DNA of 16,406 nucleotides from JBOGEN01 sp050743265 (GTDB lineage Bacteria; Actinomycetota; Actinomycetes; JBOGEN01): positions 1-16,406 of the forward strand of contig JBOGEN010000133.1 in assembly GCA_050743265.1 (NCBI GenBank), read 5' to 3'. Numbering within the stretch: the stretch's first letter is position 1; each line of letters opens with the position of its first letter. Below, piece by piece: positions 6,407 through 13,773 of the stretch. A program made the position numbers and the translations under genes. The notes under the pieces are model-generated. The model searched no databases. It had not been told where the DNA came from and saw only the letters and a program-made list of their open reading frames with translations.

Positions 6407-9172
6407 TCACCCCAGGAGGCGGAGGGTGCGGTCGTGCTCGAAGGCCGCGCCGATGCGTGCGAAGGCCTCGGCGGCCTCGGTCAAGGCGGCCGGGTCGTCG
6501 CGCAGGCGGCCGGCCGCGCGGGTGAGGCAGGCGGCGGCCCACAGGTTCTCCGCCCCGGCGGCGGCGGCCTGGTCCAGCCGCGTCCCCGCGTCGGGGAGGC
6601 CGGCGACGACGGCAAGATCGGCACCGGCCGCCCTGGCGTACGGCGCCCACCACTGCTCCGCAAAGGGTGCGAAGGCACGTTCGACCATCCGCGCCGCGTC
6701 CTGTGCCTGTCCGCCGTGGGTTGCCTTTGCGCCGTGGATCGCGACCACCGCCTCGGCGAATGCGGCACTCGCGGCCAGACTCGGGGAGTCCGCGGCATCG
6801 GTGACGCCGGCGATCTCACAGGCCCGGCTGTGCCACAGGTCGTACGCGCCGTCACCTGCCAGCCCGTGGGCGGCGGCCGCCATCGCGAACGCCGACGACA
6901 TCCACTCCAACGGCGGTGACCCCGCGCGTAGCCAGCGCTCCCACAGCAGGTCCGCCTGCTCGGCAGCCTCATCGAACCGGCCGGTCAGGGCGTACGCCCG
7001 GATCCGCCGCGGCAGCGAGATGTACGGATGGTCTCCGGTCGGGTCCTCCGTGGCGCGCTCCAGCAGCGCAAGTGCCTCTGGCAGGTCGCCGACCGAGATC
7101 GCGGCGGTCGAGGCGACGTGGTACCCGTCGATGATCTCCGCGGCCACGTAGGGCTCGTGCTGCGGGAGCGGTGCCAACAGTCGCAGCCGTTCCTGCGCGT
7201 GCGTCCGCGTCTCGCGCAGCCTCTGGGCGTTCTGGGTCGCGGTGCACAGCGCGTCCAGGGCAGCGGCCGTCAGCACCGGGTCTCCCGTCCGGCGGGCGGC
7301 TTCTACGGCCGCCGTGGCGAGGTCCTGACGTACGTCTGTCCTCCGGCCGCCGTGGTCCCAGGCCCGGGCTGCGGCGAGCAGGGCGTTCACCTGCGGGTCG
7401 TCCGGGTCGCCGCAGCACTCCGCCTCCCGGATCAGCTCGGCGGTGCGTTCGGCCGGTACGTCGTACAGCGCGCCCGCCGGATGACGGATGATCGTGACCA
7501 CCGCGCAGGCGAGCATCGCGGCACGGACGTTGCCCTCGGCAACGGCGAGGTCAGCGGCAGTCAGCAGGTGCTCGACGGCGCCCTCCCCGTCCGCGATCGC
7601 GAGGGCCGTGTCCGCCGCGCTCCGCAGGTCTCGCGCGGCGGCCACGGGGTCCTCCGCCCGTTCCGCCGCTGCCCGGTAGTGCGCCCGGGCCTCGACGAAG
7701 TCCCGCCGCGCGAACGTCAGATGAGCCAGCGACCGTGCCAACCGGTGCGCCACCACGTCCGGCTCCGCCGGCGTTCCGGCCAGCGCCGCCCGCAGGTCGC
7801 TCACCACCTCGTCCAGGTCCTCCTGCCACCCAGTGCCCGCATCGAGCGAGGACTCCAGCCGGGAGGCGGTAGTGGCGGCCCAGCGGAGGTAGCGGGGTTT
7901 CAGCGAGTCCAGCTCAGGGCCGAGCTGCTCGGCGGCGTACAGGCGGATCGTCTCGAGCATCCGCCACCGCGTGCCGTGCCGTACGGTCAGGCTCTTGTCG
8001 GCGAGACGGCCGGCCAGGTCCGCGACCTCGCCTCGGCTCTGGTGGGGGCTGATCGCACAGGCCGCATCCAGGTCGAAGCCGCCGACGAACACGGACAGCC
8101 GCCTGAACAACGTCCGTTCGGCGTCGTCCAGCAGGTCGTGGCTCCAGCCGATCACCGCACGCAGCGACCGGTGCCGGGGGTCGGTTCCTCGGCCGCCTCC
8201 GAGCAGCCGGAGCTGGTCGTCCAGCGCGGACCGCAGCCCGTCGATGCCGAGCGACCCGGCCCGGGCGGCGGCCAGCTCGATCGCCAGCGGCATGCCGTCC
8301 AGCCGAGCGCACAGCTCACCCACGACCGCGTCGTCCGCGACGAACTCGGCGTCGACCGCGAGCGCCCGGTCCCCGAACAGCCGCACGGCGTCGGAGTCCG
8401 CGGGCAAGGCCCGGAGCAGCACGGTCCGCTCCCCCGGTACGCCGAGCCGCTCGCGACTGGTCGCCAGCACGGTCAGGCCGGAACACCCGGAGAGCAGCAG
8501 CTCGGCCAGCACCGCCACCTCGTCCAGCACCTGCTCGCAGTTGTCCAGCACGAGCAGTGTGCGGCCCGTCCGCAGCCGATCGGCGAGGGCCTCCTCGAGG
8601 GTCTGCGGCGGTTGCTCGGTGACGCCGAGCGCGGCGGCCACGGCTCGAGCCACGAGGCCTTCGCGTACCGGCACCAGGTCGACGAAGGCACCGCAGGCGC
8701 CGGAGGCCAGGTCGGACGCGACCACGGCCGCGAGCCGGGTCTTGCCCATCCCGCCGGGCCCGAGCAGGGTGACCAGCCGGGACTCGGTCAGCGCTCCCCT
8801 CACAGCGGCCCGCTCTGCCTCGCGCCCCACGAAGCTCGTCCGGCTCGCGGGCAGCCCGCTGATCCCGACCTCGCCGGACACCAGCCCGGGAGCGGTGCGC
8901 ACGAGGTCGGCGAGCTCACGCCGGTCGGTCACGCCGTACTTGCGCAGCAGCGACGACACGTGGCTCTCGACGGTCCGCACCGAGATGTGCAGCGCATGCG
9001 CGATCTGCGTGTTGGAGCGGTGGTCGGCGAGAGCGGCCAGCACCTCGGCCTCGCGTGCGGAGACCGGTGCCGAGACCTGCTCCTGCCCGCCCGGAACCAC
9101 CCGATCATCATTGCCGATCCGTGGCCGGTTCCGTAGTGCCTCCGTGGTCAGCACGGATGCCCGCGAGCCCAC
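6407..9172 (-). CDS. LuxR-type HTH / NB-ARC ATPase transcriptional regulator
   Basis: A 921-residue regulator. A LuxR-type helix-turn-helix lies at about 36-92 (VSAREAEVLAALADH through SVRTVESHVSSLLRKYGV). An NTPase of the NB-ARC/STAND type follows: Walker A GPGGMGKTRL at 138-147, Walker B LLVLDNCE at about 206-213, an ATSRERLGVPGE element at about 237-248, and a GMPLAIELAAARA (GLPL-like) motif near 295-307. The C-terminal half is Ala- and Leu-rich helical repeats of TPR type. Most large ATPase LuxR regulators carry the HTH at the C-terminus; here it is at the N-terminus. The GTG at 9172 has no strong ribosome site and a later GTG (V25 or V26) is possible. The gene starts 55 bases from the divergent doxX-reductase-oxidase operon and probably controls it, perhaps in response to an unknown ligand bound by the repeats. 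Confidence 0.9.
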   Translation of the reverse strand: MGSRASVLTTEALRNRPRIGNDDRVVPGGQEQVSAPVSAREAEVLAALADHRSNTQIAHALHISVRTVESHVSSLLRKYGVTDRRELADLVRTAPGLVSGEVGISGLPASRTSFVGREAERAAVRGALTESRLVTLLGPGGMGKTRLAAVVASDLASGACGAFVDLVPVREGLVARAVAAALGVTEQPPQTLEEALADRLRTGRTLLVLDNCEQVLDEVAVLAELLLSGCSGLTVLATSRERLGVPGERTVLLRALPADSDAVRLFGDRALAVDAEFVADDAVVGELCARLDGMPLAIELAAARAGSLGIDGLRSALDDQLRLLGGGRGTDPRHRSLRAVIGWSHDLLDDAERTLFRRLSVFVGGFDLDAACAISPHQSRGEVADLAGRLADKSLTVRHGTRWRMLETIRLYAAEQLGPELDSLKPRYLRWAATTASRLESSLDAGTGWQEDLDEVVSDLRAALAGTPAEPDVVAHRLARSLAHLTFARRDFVEARAHYRAAAERAEDPVAAARDLRSAADTALAIADGEGAVEHLLTAADLAVAEGNVRAAMLACAVVTIIRHPAGALYDVPAERTAELIREAECCGDPDDPQVNALLAAARAWDHGGRRTDVRQDLATAAVEAARRTGDPVLTAAALDALCTATQNAQRLRETRTHAQERLRLLAPLPQHEPYVAAEIIDGYHVASTAAISVGDLPEALALLERATEDPTGDHPYISLPRRIRAYALTGRFDEAAEQADLLWERWLRAGSPPLEWMSSAFAMAAAAHGLAGDGAYDLWHSRACEIAGVTDAADSPSLAASAAFAEAVVAIHGAKATHGGQAQDAARMVERAFAPFAEQWWAPYARAAGADLAVVAGLPDAGTRLDQAAAAGAENLWAAACLTRAAGRLRDDPAALTEAAEAFARIGAAFEHDRTLRLLG

Positions 9173-9189
9173 GCCAGGGCGACTGTCTC

Positions 9190-9207
9190 CCTACGGCAGA
9201 ACGTAGG
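9190..9207. promoter_or_regulatory. Inverted repeat in the divergent promoter, candidate operator
   Basis: CCTACG-gcagaa-CGTAGG, a perfect 6-bp inverted repeat spanning 18 bases, lies in the 55-base gap between the LuxR-type regulator and the DoxX operon. Dimeric LuxR-family HTH proteins bind sites of about this size. The position just upstream of both starts suits autoregulation plus operon control. The operator role is inferred. Confidence 0.5.
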
Positions 9208-9227
9208 AACGAAAGAAGGAGGCAGTC

Positions 9228-9644
9228 ATGAGCAACGTCGCTTCGGCGCTCCCGGCACGCAGAGTGAGGAAGGCAGCGATCGGGCTGTGGGTGGTCCAGG
9301 TGCTGCTGGCCTCGCAGTTCGTCCCGGCTGGGCTGGTGAAGCTGTCCGGCGACCCGGCCATGGTGGACATGTTCGCCGAGATCGGAGCCGGCCAGTGGTT
9401 CCGGTACCTGGTGGGCGCCCTCGAGATCGCTGGTGCGCTCGGCCTGCTGGTACCCCGGCTGTGCGGCCTGGCCGCGCTCGGGCTGACCGGCCTGATGGCC
9501 GGCGCGATCCTCACGAACCTCGCCGTGCTGCACGAGTCGCCGCTGCTGCCCGCGGCGTACCTGCTGGTGGCGGCGTTCGTCGCCTGGCCCCGGCGTTCAC
9601 AGCTCGCCTCGCGGATCGGGGCCGTGAGGGGTGAGGGGCGATGA
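9228..9644 (+). CDS. DoxX-like integral membrane protein
   Basis: A 138-residue protein with four predicted membrane helices at about 16-37, 57-76, 79-101 and 105-120. The pattern is that of the DoxX_2 family: LLASQFVPAGLVKL in helix 1, then a short loop with MFAEIGAGQWFRYLVGALEIAGALGL spread over 49-72. A positively charged C-terminal tail follows. DoxX-like proteins are linked to quinone and thiol redox or oxidative stress at the membrane, but most are uncharacterised. The start is firm: AAGGAGG at 9216-9222, five bases before the ATG. It is the first gene of a three-gene operon; its stop overlaps the next start by four bases (ATGA), implying translational coupling. Confidence 0.88.
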   Translation: MSNVASALPARRVRKAAIGLWVVQVLLASQFVPAGLVKLSGDPAMVDMFAEIGAGQWFRYLVGALEIAGALGLLVPRLCGLAALGLTGLMAGAILTNLAVLHESPLLPAAYLLVAAFVAWPRRSQLASRIGAVRGEGR

Positions 9645-10222
9645 ACAGCCTGGTGATCTCGGCGATGTCGATGTCGCTGGACGGGTTCGTCACGGGTCCG
9701 GACGACAGCCGCGAGCGCCCGCTCGGCGTGGGTGGCGAGCCGCTCAACGACTGGCTGACCGACCCCTCCGAGGCCGACCTGAGGGTGCTGGAGGAGATGG
9801 CTGCGGGGGCGGGCGCGATCGTGATGGGCCGCCGCTCGTACGACTTCTGCGAGGGCGACGCGGCCTGGGGCGACGGTGGTCCGGCCGGCAAGACTCCGTG
9901 CTTCGTGCTCTCGCACAGCGTGCCCGAGAAGATCACGGCACCGGACGTGTTCACGTTCGTGGCCGACGGCATCGAGAGAGCGCTCGACCAGGCGAAGGCC
10001 GTGGCCGGAGGCAACGTCGTCGGGCTGCACGGGGCGAGTGCACCGCAGCAGGCCCTCAAAGCCGGGTTGCTCGACGAGATCTGGGTGCACCTGGTCCCGA
10101 TCCTGCTCGGCGACGGCGTCCGGCTGTTCGACCGGCTCGGCGTGGAGCCGGTGCGGCTGGAGCGCACCGCCGTGATCGAGAGTCCGCGAGCGACCCACCT
10201 GCGGTTCCGGGTGGTGACGTGA
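9641..10222 (+). CDS. RibD C-terminal / dihydrofolate reductase-like protein
   Basis: A 193-residue protein of the bacterial 'dihydrofolate reductase family' (RibD C-terminal fold), probably an NADPH-binding reductase of unknown substrate. Motifs: MSMSLDGFVTGPDD at 9-22, where DG-x-A/V is the family's first strand; MGRRSYDF at 62-69; and LLDEIWVHLVPILLGDGVRLF in two parts at about 143-163, the strongest family signature. Length is normal. It is not a housekeeping folate enzyme. The start overlaps the DoxX stop (ATGA at 9641-9644), and a GAGGGG lies three bases before it. The stop is one base before the oxidase start, so the three genes are one transcript. A related gene is cut by the right edge of the window. 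Confidence 0.9.
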   Translation: MNSLVISAMSMSLDGFVTGPDDSRERPLGVGGEPLNDWLTDPSEADLRVLEEMAAGAGAIVMGRRSYDFCEGDAAWGDGGPAGKTPCFVLSHSVPEKITAPDVFTFVADGIERALDQAKAVAGGNVVGLHGASAPQQALKAGLLDEIWVHLVPILLGDGVRLFDRLGVEPVRLERTAVIESPRATHLRFRVVT

Positions 10223-10223
10223 G

Positions 10224-11534
10224 ATGACCAGCCTGATGCTGAGGGGAAGCCTCCGCCCTGGCGACGCCGGGTACGACGAGGCCCGCACCGTATGGAACGC
10301 GATGGTCGACCGCCGCCCGGCGCTCATCGCACCGTGCTCGACCGCGGACGACGTGATCGCCGCGGTCCGGTACGGCCGCGACCAGGGTCTCGAGATCGGT
10401 GTGCGCTGCGGTGGCCACAGCGTGCTCGGCCTGCCCGTCACCGACGGCGGCCTGCTGATCGACTTGGCCCCGATGAGCACGGTCCGGGTTGACCCGGGCA
10501 GCCGTCGGGCCAGGGTCGGAGGAGGCGCGCTGCTCGCAGGGCTCGACACGGCGGCGCAGCGGTATGGCCTGGCCACCACGGCCGGCAACGTCTCCCACAC
10601 GGGTGTGGGTGGCCTGACTCTCGGCGGAGGCGTCGGCTGGCTCGCCCGGGCCTACGGGCTGACCTGCGACAACGTCACGGCGTACGACGTGGTGACGGCT
10701 GATGGCGAGCTGGTCACGGCCACCGCGACCGAGCGGCCGGACCTGTTCTGGGGTCTGCGCGGAGGCGGCGGGAACTTCGGTGTGGTCACAGAGTTCGAGT
10801 TCCGACTGCATCCGGTCGGGACCCGGGCGCTGCGGGTGGACATGGTCCACGAGCTCGACGACGCGGTCACGGTGCTGCGCGGCTGGCGGGACCGGCTCCC
10901 GGACACACCACGGCGGGCCACGCCCGTCGTCCGCGTGACCGTGTACGAGGACCGCCCGGTGCTGATGGTCGGATACGTCTGGGTCGGCGACCCCACCGAA
11001 GGCCGGCGGCTGCTGTCGGCCTACCGGCAGATCGGCCGGCCGGTCGCCGAGCAGGTGATGGAGCTGACCTACCTGGGCCTGCAGACGGCCGACGACGACA
11101 CCGAGTCCCACGGCGAACGCCAGTACTGGAAGGCGCACTACCTCAGGGAGCTGACCGACGGTGCGATCGAGGCGTTCCTCGACCGGGGCGAGGGTGGGTA
11201 TCCAGCGGCCCGGCTGACCCTGAACGGCGGCGCGATCGCGGACGTGCCGGACGACACCTCGGCGTACAGCCACCGCGACGCGCAGATCGAGTTCACCACC
11301 GCGATCTCCTGGACCGACCCCGCGGAGGACGCAGCGCGGATGGCCGCGGTGCGGGCGTACGCCGCGGGCATCGAGCCGTACGCGACCGGCGCCTACGTCA
11401 ACGCGCTGTCCGACGAGGGGGAGTCAGGCGTACGCCGCGCCTACAGCCCGGCCAAGCTCTCCCGCCTGACAGAGCTCAAGCGCAGGTACGACCCGGACAA
11501 CGTGTTCCACCTCAACCAGAACATCAAGCCGTAG
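10224..11534 (+). CDS. FAD-binding oxidoreductase, BBE (berberine bridge enzyme-like) family
   Basis: A 436-residue flavoprotein oxidase of the PCMH/VAO fold. The FAD domain spans about 1-205: RCGGHSVLG at 61-69, where H65 is the expected 8-alpha-histidyl FAD attachment residue; GNVSHTGVGGLTLGGGVGW at 121-139; and FWGLRGGGGNFGVVTEFEF near 173-191. The C-terminal BBE motif, YDPDNVFHLNQNI, is near the end. Plant BBE enzymes attach FAD also through a Cys; the matching position here is about V123, so attachment is probably single, as in 6-hydroxy-D-nicotine oxidase. There is no signal peptide. It is the third gene of the operon, one base after the reductase stop. Likely role: oxidation of a small secondary metabolite or xenobiotic with O2; the substrate is unknown. 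Confidence 0.93.
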   Translation: MTSLMLRGSLRPGDAGYDEARTVWNAMVDRRPALIAPCSTADDVIAAVRYGRDQGLEIGVRCGGHSVLGLPVTDGGLLIDLAPMSTVRVDPGSRRARVGGGALLAGLDTAAQRYGLATTAGNVSHTGVGGLTLGGGVGWLARAYGLTCDNVTAYDVVTADGELVTATATERPDLFWGLRGGGGNFGVVTEFEFRLHPVGTRALRVDMVHELDDAVTVLRGWRDRLPDTPRRATPVVRVTVYEDRPVLMVGYVWVGDPTEGRRLLSAYRQIGRPVAEQVMELTYLGLQTADDDTESHGERQYWKAHYLRELTDGAIEAFLDRGEGGYPAARLTLNGGAIADVPDDTSAYSHRDAQIEFTTAISWTDPAEDAARMAAVRAYAAGIEPYATGAYVNALSDEGESGVRRAYSPAKLSRLTELKRRYDPDNVFHLNQNIKP

Positions 11535-11574
11535 GCGGGCGGCCGGTCCGACGCCGTCGAGGTGGCCGAAGCAC

Positions 11575-12036
11575 CTATCGGTCCAGATAGCTGGCGAGGT
11601 TCGCCAGCGAGGAGGCCATGCCCTCCGCGTGAGCCTCTGCGGAGATACCCGGGGGGACGCTCTCGGCGCGGATGTCCACGCGTGTCCCGGCGTCGACGGC
11701 GGTGACCTCCCACGTCATGGTCATGGTGCCGGCGAACGCCGGATCGTCGGAGACGAAGTCGACGGCCTGCACGACCCGCACACCGGGAACGAGGTCGACG
11801 AAGCGAGCCTCGATGATGTCGGAGTCTGCACCGGCTTTGCCCCGTGCGGTCGAGGCGTCTGGGTAGGTCAGGACCATCCGGTACGACCCGCCGGGCCGGG
11901 CGTCGAATCGCTCGAACGTGCCGCTCATCGTCCCAGGGGGCAGCCATTCGGTGAGCGCGTCGGGATCGACGAGGGCGGTGAAGACACGGTCTGGCGACGC
12001 AGCGATCACACGAGAGGCCGTGTCTGTGCGGCTCAT
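11575..12036 (-). CDS. SRPBCC / AHSA1-type (START-like) protein
   Basis: A 153-residue protein of the SRPBCC superfamily, related to the Aha1 C-terminal domain. The opening strand and helix, SRVIAASPDRVFTALVDPDALTEWLPP (about 8-34), is the family signature: V-F-x-A-L-x-D-P-x-x-L-x-x-W. It is followed by GGSYRMVLTYP and the closing helix AEGMASSLANLASYLDR. These small cytoplasmic proteins form a helix-grip cavity for a hydrophobic ligand; most bacterial members are uncharacterised. It converges on the oxidase gene with 40 bases between stops. Just before its ATG the minus strand reads TTAGGGTGGCGCT, which could act either as a weak ribosome site (AGGGTGG) or as a TAnnnT -10 box six bases ahead of a leaderless start. 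Confidence 0.9.
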   Translation of the reverse strand: MSRTDTASRVIAASPDRVFTALVDPDALTEWLPPGTMSGTFERFDARPGGSYRMVLTYPDASTARGKAGADSDIIEARFVDLVPGVRVVQAVDFVSDDPAFAGTMTMTWEVTAVDAGTRVDIRAESVPPGISAEAHAEGMASSLANLASYLDR

Positions 12037-12153
12037 AGCGCCACCCTAAGGGCACACCTGTCAAGCATCACCGCAGGTCCGGGCCCTCACAGTGAAAAGC
12101 CAAGACAATGCAGCGCCACGTCCCCCATTCGGGCGGGCTAGACCCTCCACGAT

Positions 12154-12831
12154 GTGCTCATCGCCGAGGACCTGTTGCTGCTGGTGACCGATGACGCGAC
12201 CGGCAAGCCGATCGTGGGGTCCACGGAGCTTGAGCATGCACTGGCGGGAGGAGTGCTGCTCGAGCTGGCCATGTCTGGGCGAGTCGACGTGGAGAAGGGA
12301 AAAGCCTTCGGCCGCGGCGACCGCATCGTCGTAGTCGACGGGTCGCGTACGGGAGACTCGGTGCTCGACGATGCCCTGTCACGCATCGGGGCGAAGCCGT
12401 GGCGCAAGCCGGCGTCTGTTGTCCGGGCGCTCCGCAAGGGGCTGCGGACGCGGTTGTACGAGCGACTGGCGGACCACGGCATCCTCCGGATGGAGCAGGG
12501 TCGAGTGCTCGGTCTGTTCCCGAGGACACGCTGGCCGGCCGTCGACTCCGCACCTGAGCGGCAACTGCGTCAGGCGCTGCATGACGTGCTTGTCGTCGGA
12601 GTGGAGCCGCAGCCCAGGATCGGCGCGATCGTCTCGCTGCTGTACGCGATCAAGGCGGTGCCCAGAGTCTTCGGCTCGCGTGAGAACAACACGGTGGTCA
12701 TGGCGCGGGCGAAGGCGATCGCCGAGGGAGCGTGGGCCGCCGCCGCGGTGCGCCAAGCGGTGGAGGCGGTCAACGCTGCCACCCTCGCCGCGGTCGCGGC
12801 AGCCGTCACCACCAGCGGGTCCGACGGGTGA
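12154..12831 (+). CDS. GPP34 family protein (Golgi phosphoprotein 3-like)
   Basis: A 225-residue GPP34-domain protein. Motifs: LIAEDLLLLVTDDATGK at 2-18, the conserved start of the family; ALAGGVLLELAMSGRV at about 29-44; and SVVRALRKGLRTRLYERLADHGIL at about 88-111. Then come an RWP/LRQAL region and the C-terminal helix of many Ala residues. In eukaryotes the fold binds phosphoinositide on Golgi membranes. Actinobacterial copies, often several per genome, have no settled function but may be peripheral membrane proteins. The start is a GTG at 12154 with no ribosome site; TAGACC at 12139-12144 could be a -10 box for a leaderless mRNA. It is divergent from the SRPBCC gene. Confidence 0.92.
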   Translation: MLIAEDLLLLVTDDATGKPIVGSTELEHALAGGVLLELAMSGRVDVEKGKAFGRGDRIVVVDGSRTGDSVLDDALSRIGAKPWRKPASVVRALRKGLRTRLYERLADHGILRMEQGRVLGLFPRTRWPAVDSAPERQLRQALHDVLVVGVEPQPRIGAIVSLLYAIKAVPRVFGSRENNTVVMARAKAIAEGAWAAAAVRQAVEAVNAATLAAVAAAVTTSGSDG

Positions 12832-12843
12832 CCGGCAGATCCG

Positions 12844-12849
12844 TAAACT
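12844..12849 (+). promoter_or_regulatory. Probable -10 box of a leaderless transcript
   Basis: TAAACT fits the actinobacterial TAnnnT -10 consensus and ends 7 bases before the GTG at 12857, where transcription and translation could begin together. A poor -35 candidate, TCCGAC, lies 18 bases upstream, at the end of the GPP34 gene. No Shine-Dalgarno sequence lies between. Confidence 0.45.
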
Positions 12850-12856
12850 CGCCACC

Positions 12857-13009
12857 GTGTCCAGTAACGATGTGCTCACCGCCACGTTCCTCGCTGTCGC
12901 CGCGGGCAGTCTGATCTGGGCAGCCATCGGGATGGTCGTCAGGCTCGCGCGCCGTAACCGCCTCGCCCGCGACAAGTCCGCGATGGACCAGGGCCAGCAG
13001 CCGCAGTAG
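12857..13009 (+). CDS. Small single-pass membrane protein, 50 residues
   Basis: GTG at 12857 to TAG at 13007-13009 gives a 50-residue protein: a short polar N-terminus (SSNDV), one membrane helix at about residues 7-28 (LTATFLAVAAGSLIWAAIGMVV), then a basic, Arg-rich segment (RLARRNRLAR) and a polar Gln-rich tail. The charge pattern puts the C-terminus in the cytoplasm. I do not recognise a family. Evidence that it is real: the sharp hydrophobic helix in an ordered charge context, a well-placed -10-like box 7 bases before the start, and a place between two solid genes. It lies 25 bases after the GPP34 stop on the same strand and may partly share its transcript. Confidence 0.65.
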   Translation: MSSNDVLTATFLAVAAGSLIWAAIGMVVRLARRNRLARDKSAMDQGQQPQ

Positions 13010-13095
13010 CCGGGAACGCGCCGACCCGGGGGTCGCCTGCGGTGAATACGGTTCTGCACGGGGGCGCCGTCGTTTTCTGACCCACACGCATGACC

Positions 13096-13124
13096 GCCCG
13101 CCCTACCAGTCAGGTCGGGCAGGC
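13096..13124. terminator. Terminator-like hairpin between convergent genes
   Basis: Arms 13096-13107 (GCCCGCCCTACC) and 13113-13124 (GGTCGGGCAGGC) pair over 12 positions with two mismatches around a 5-base loop. It sits between the small membrane gene (plus, ends 13009) and the convergent minus gene ending at 13177, so it may stop both. A second GC palindrome, CGACCC-gg-GGGTCG at 13022-13035, lies closer to the plus gene. There is no T tract. Confidence 0.5.
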
Positions 13125-13176
13125 AGTTCGTGATTCCCGATGCACCCAGACAAGCACGAGAAGCCGAACAGGGCGC

Positions 13177-13434
13177 CTAGCTGTTGGGGACGACGGGCCT
13201 GTCGCTGACCGGGGTGATTTCGCACCGCGTGACGCCAGCGCCCGGCTTGAGGAACGCCTGCAGGTGCGCGATGTCGTCGGTCTCCACAACCAAGTACGTG
13301 GTGTGCTGCGGGAATGCCAGCCAGAAGCCGTGGACCGTAACCTCGGGGTGGTCACCGTCGAACAACGAGCGTGAGCCGCCCGCACCGAAGGGACAGTCCG
13401 CTGGTGTATGCGATTGCTTGATATGGAACAGCAT
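13177..13434 (-). CDS. Small uncharacterised protein, possibly dimeric alpha/beta-barrel (DUF3303-like)
   Basis: An 85-residue protein starting MLFHIKQSHTPADCP. This opening resembles small actinobacterial and archaeal proteins that begin MLFHV-x-x-THTP-x-x-CP and are thought to form ferredoxin-like dimeric barrels. A later strand-helix, TTYLVVETDDIAHLQAFLKPG, matches their usual 'valve' of a strand followed by an acidic helix. At 85 residues it is about the expected size. The ATG is supported by GAGGAG four bases upstream on the minus strand. It stands alone, convergent with the small membrane gene. The family name is tentative and the function unknown. Confidence 0.75.
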   Translation of the reverse strand: MLFHIKQSHTPADCPFGAGGSRSLFDGDHPEVTVHGFWLAFPQHTTYLVVETDDIAHLQAFLKPGAGVTRCEITPVSDRPVVPNS

Positions 13435-13645
13435 GGTGCTCCTCGGTCATTGTGCGTCCAAGCGGACGCCTCCCGTTGTCTCAGAGTCTCACGACGGCGC
13501 GCGAGGCACCCTGGTCCTTTCAAGGTTGACGCCCCACCGAACATGAGAGCACGGACCTGCTGACGCGTTCCGCGGCTGCGAAACTCTCTCGCTTCGTTCC
13601 TGGTCGGCCACTCCTCCCCCGTTAGTCCCGTAGCTGCCAGGCGTA

Positions 13646-13675
13646 GTCAAGGCGAAGAGCGGAGCGTGCCTTGAC
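13646..13675. repeat. Perfect 8-bp inverted repeat upstream of the DinB-like gene
   Basis: GTCAAGGC at 13646-13653 and GCCTTGAC at 13668-13675 are exact reverse complements separated by 14 bases. The right arm contains TTGAC, a possible -35 element. The gap 13435-13773 (about 340 bases) has no gene that I can support; this repeat and the -10-like box at 13762 are its only evident structures. It could be an operator or a hairpin. Confidence 0.45.
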
Positions 13676-13761
13676 GGCCGAAGGGACAGACGGAGACTGT
13701 GGCGCATGGACGAGCGGTGCCGCTTGGCTCACCCGACAGACCGGCAAGGTGCCGCTCGGGC

Positions 13762-13767
13762 GATACT
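13762..13767 (+). promoter_or_regulatory. Probable -10 box of the DinB-like gene
   Basis: GATACT resembles the TATAAT/TAnnnT -10 hexamer and ends 6 bases before the preferred GTG start at 13774. No Shine-Dalgarno sequence lies between, which suggests a leaderless transcript. No good -35 is seen. Confidence 0.4.
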
Positions 13768-13773
13768 GCCCCG

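Noticed and set aside
7028..9136. 702-codon open frame on the plus strand
   Set aside because: Antisense shadow of the LuxR-type ATPase regulator, which has Walker A, Walker B and HTH motifs on the other strand.
9191..10600. 469-codon open frame on the minus strand
   Set aside because: Antisense to the DoxX and reductase genes, which have family motifs, RBS and coupled starts; the frame itself shows no domain.
10056..11273. 405-codon open frame on the minus strand
   Set aside because: Antisense shadow of the FAD oxidase; low-complexity Arg/Gly/Pro product.
11540..11568. CGGCC/GGCCG dyad between the FAD oxidase and SRPBCC stops as a terminator
   Set aside because: A 5-bp stem with a 19-base loop is too weak at this GC content to call.
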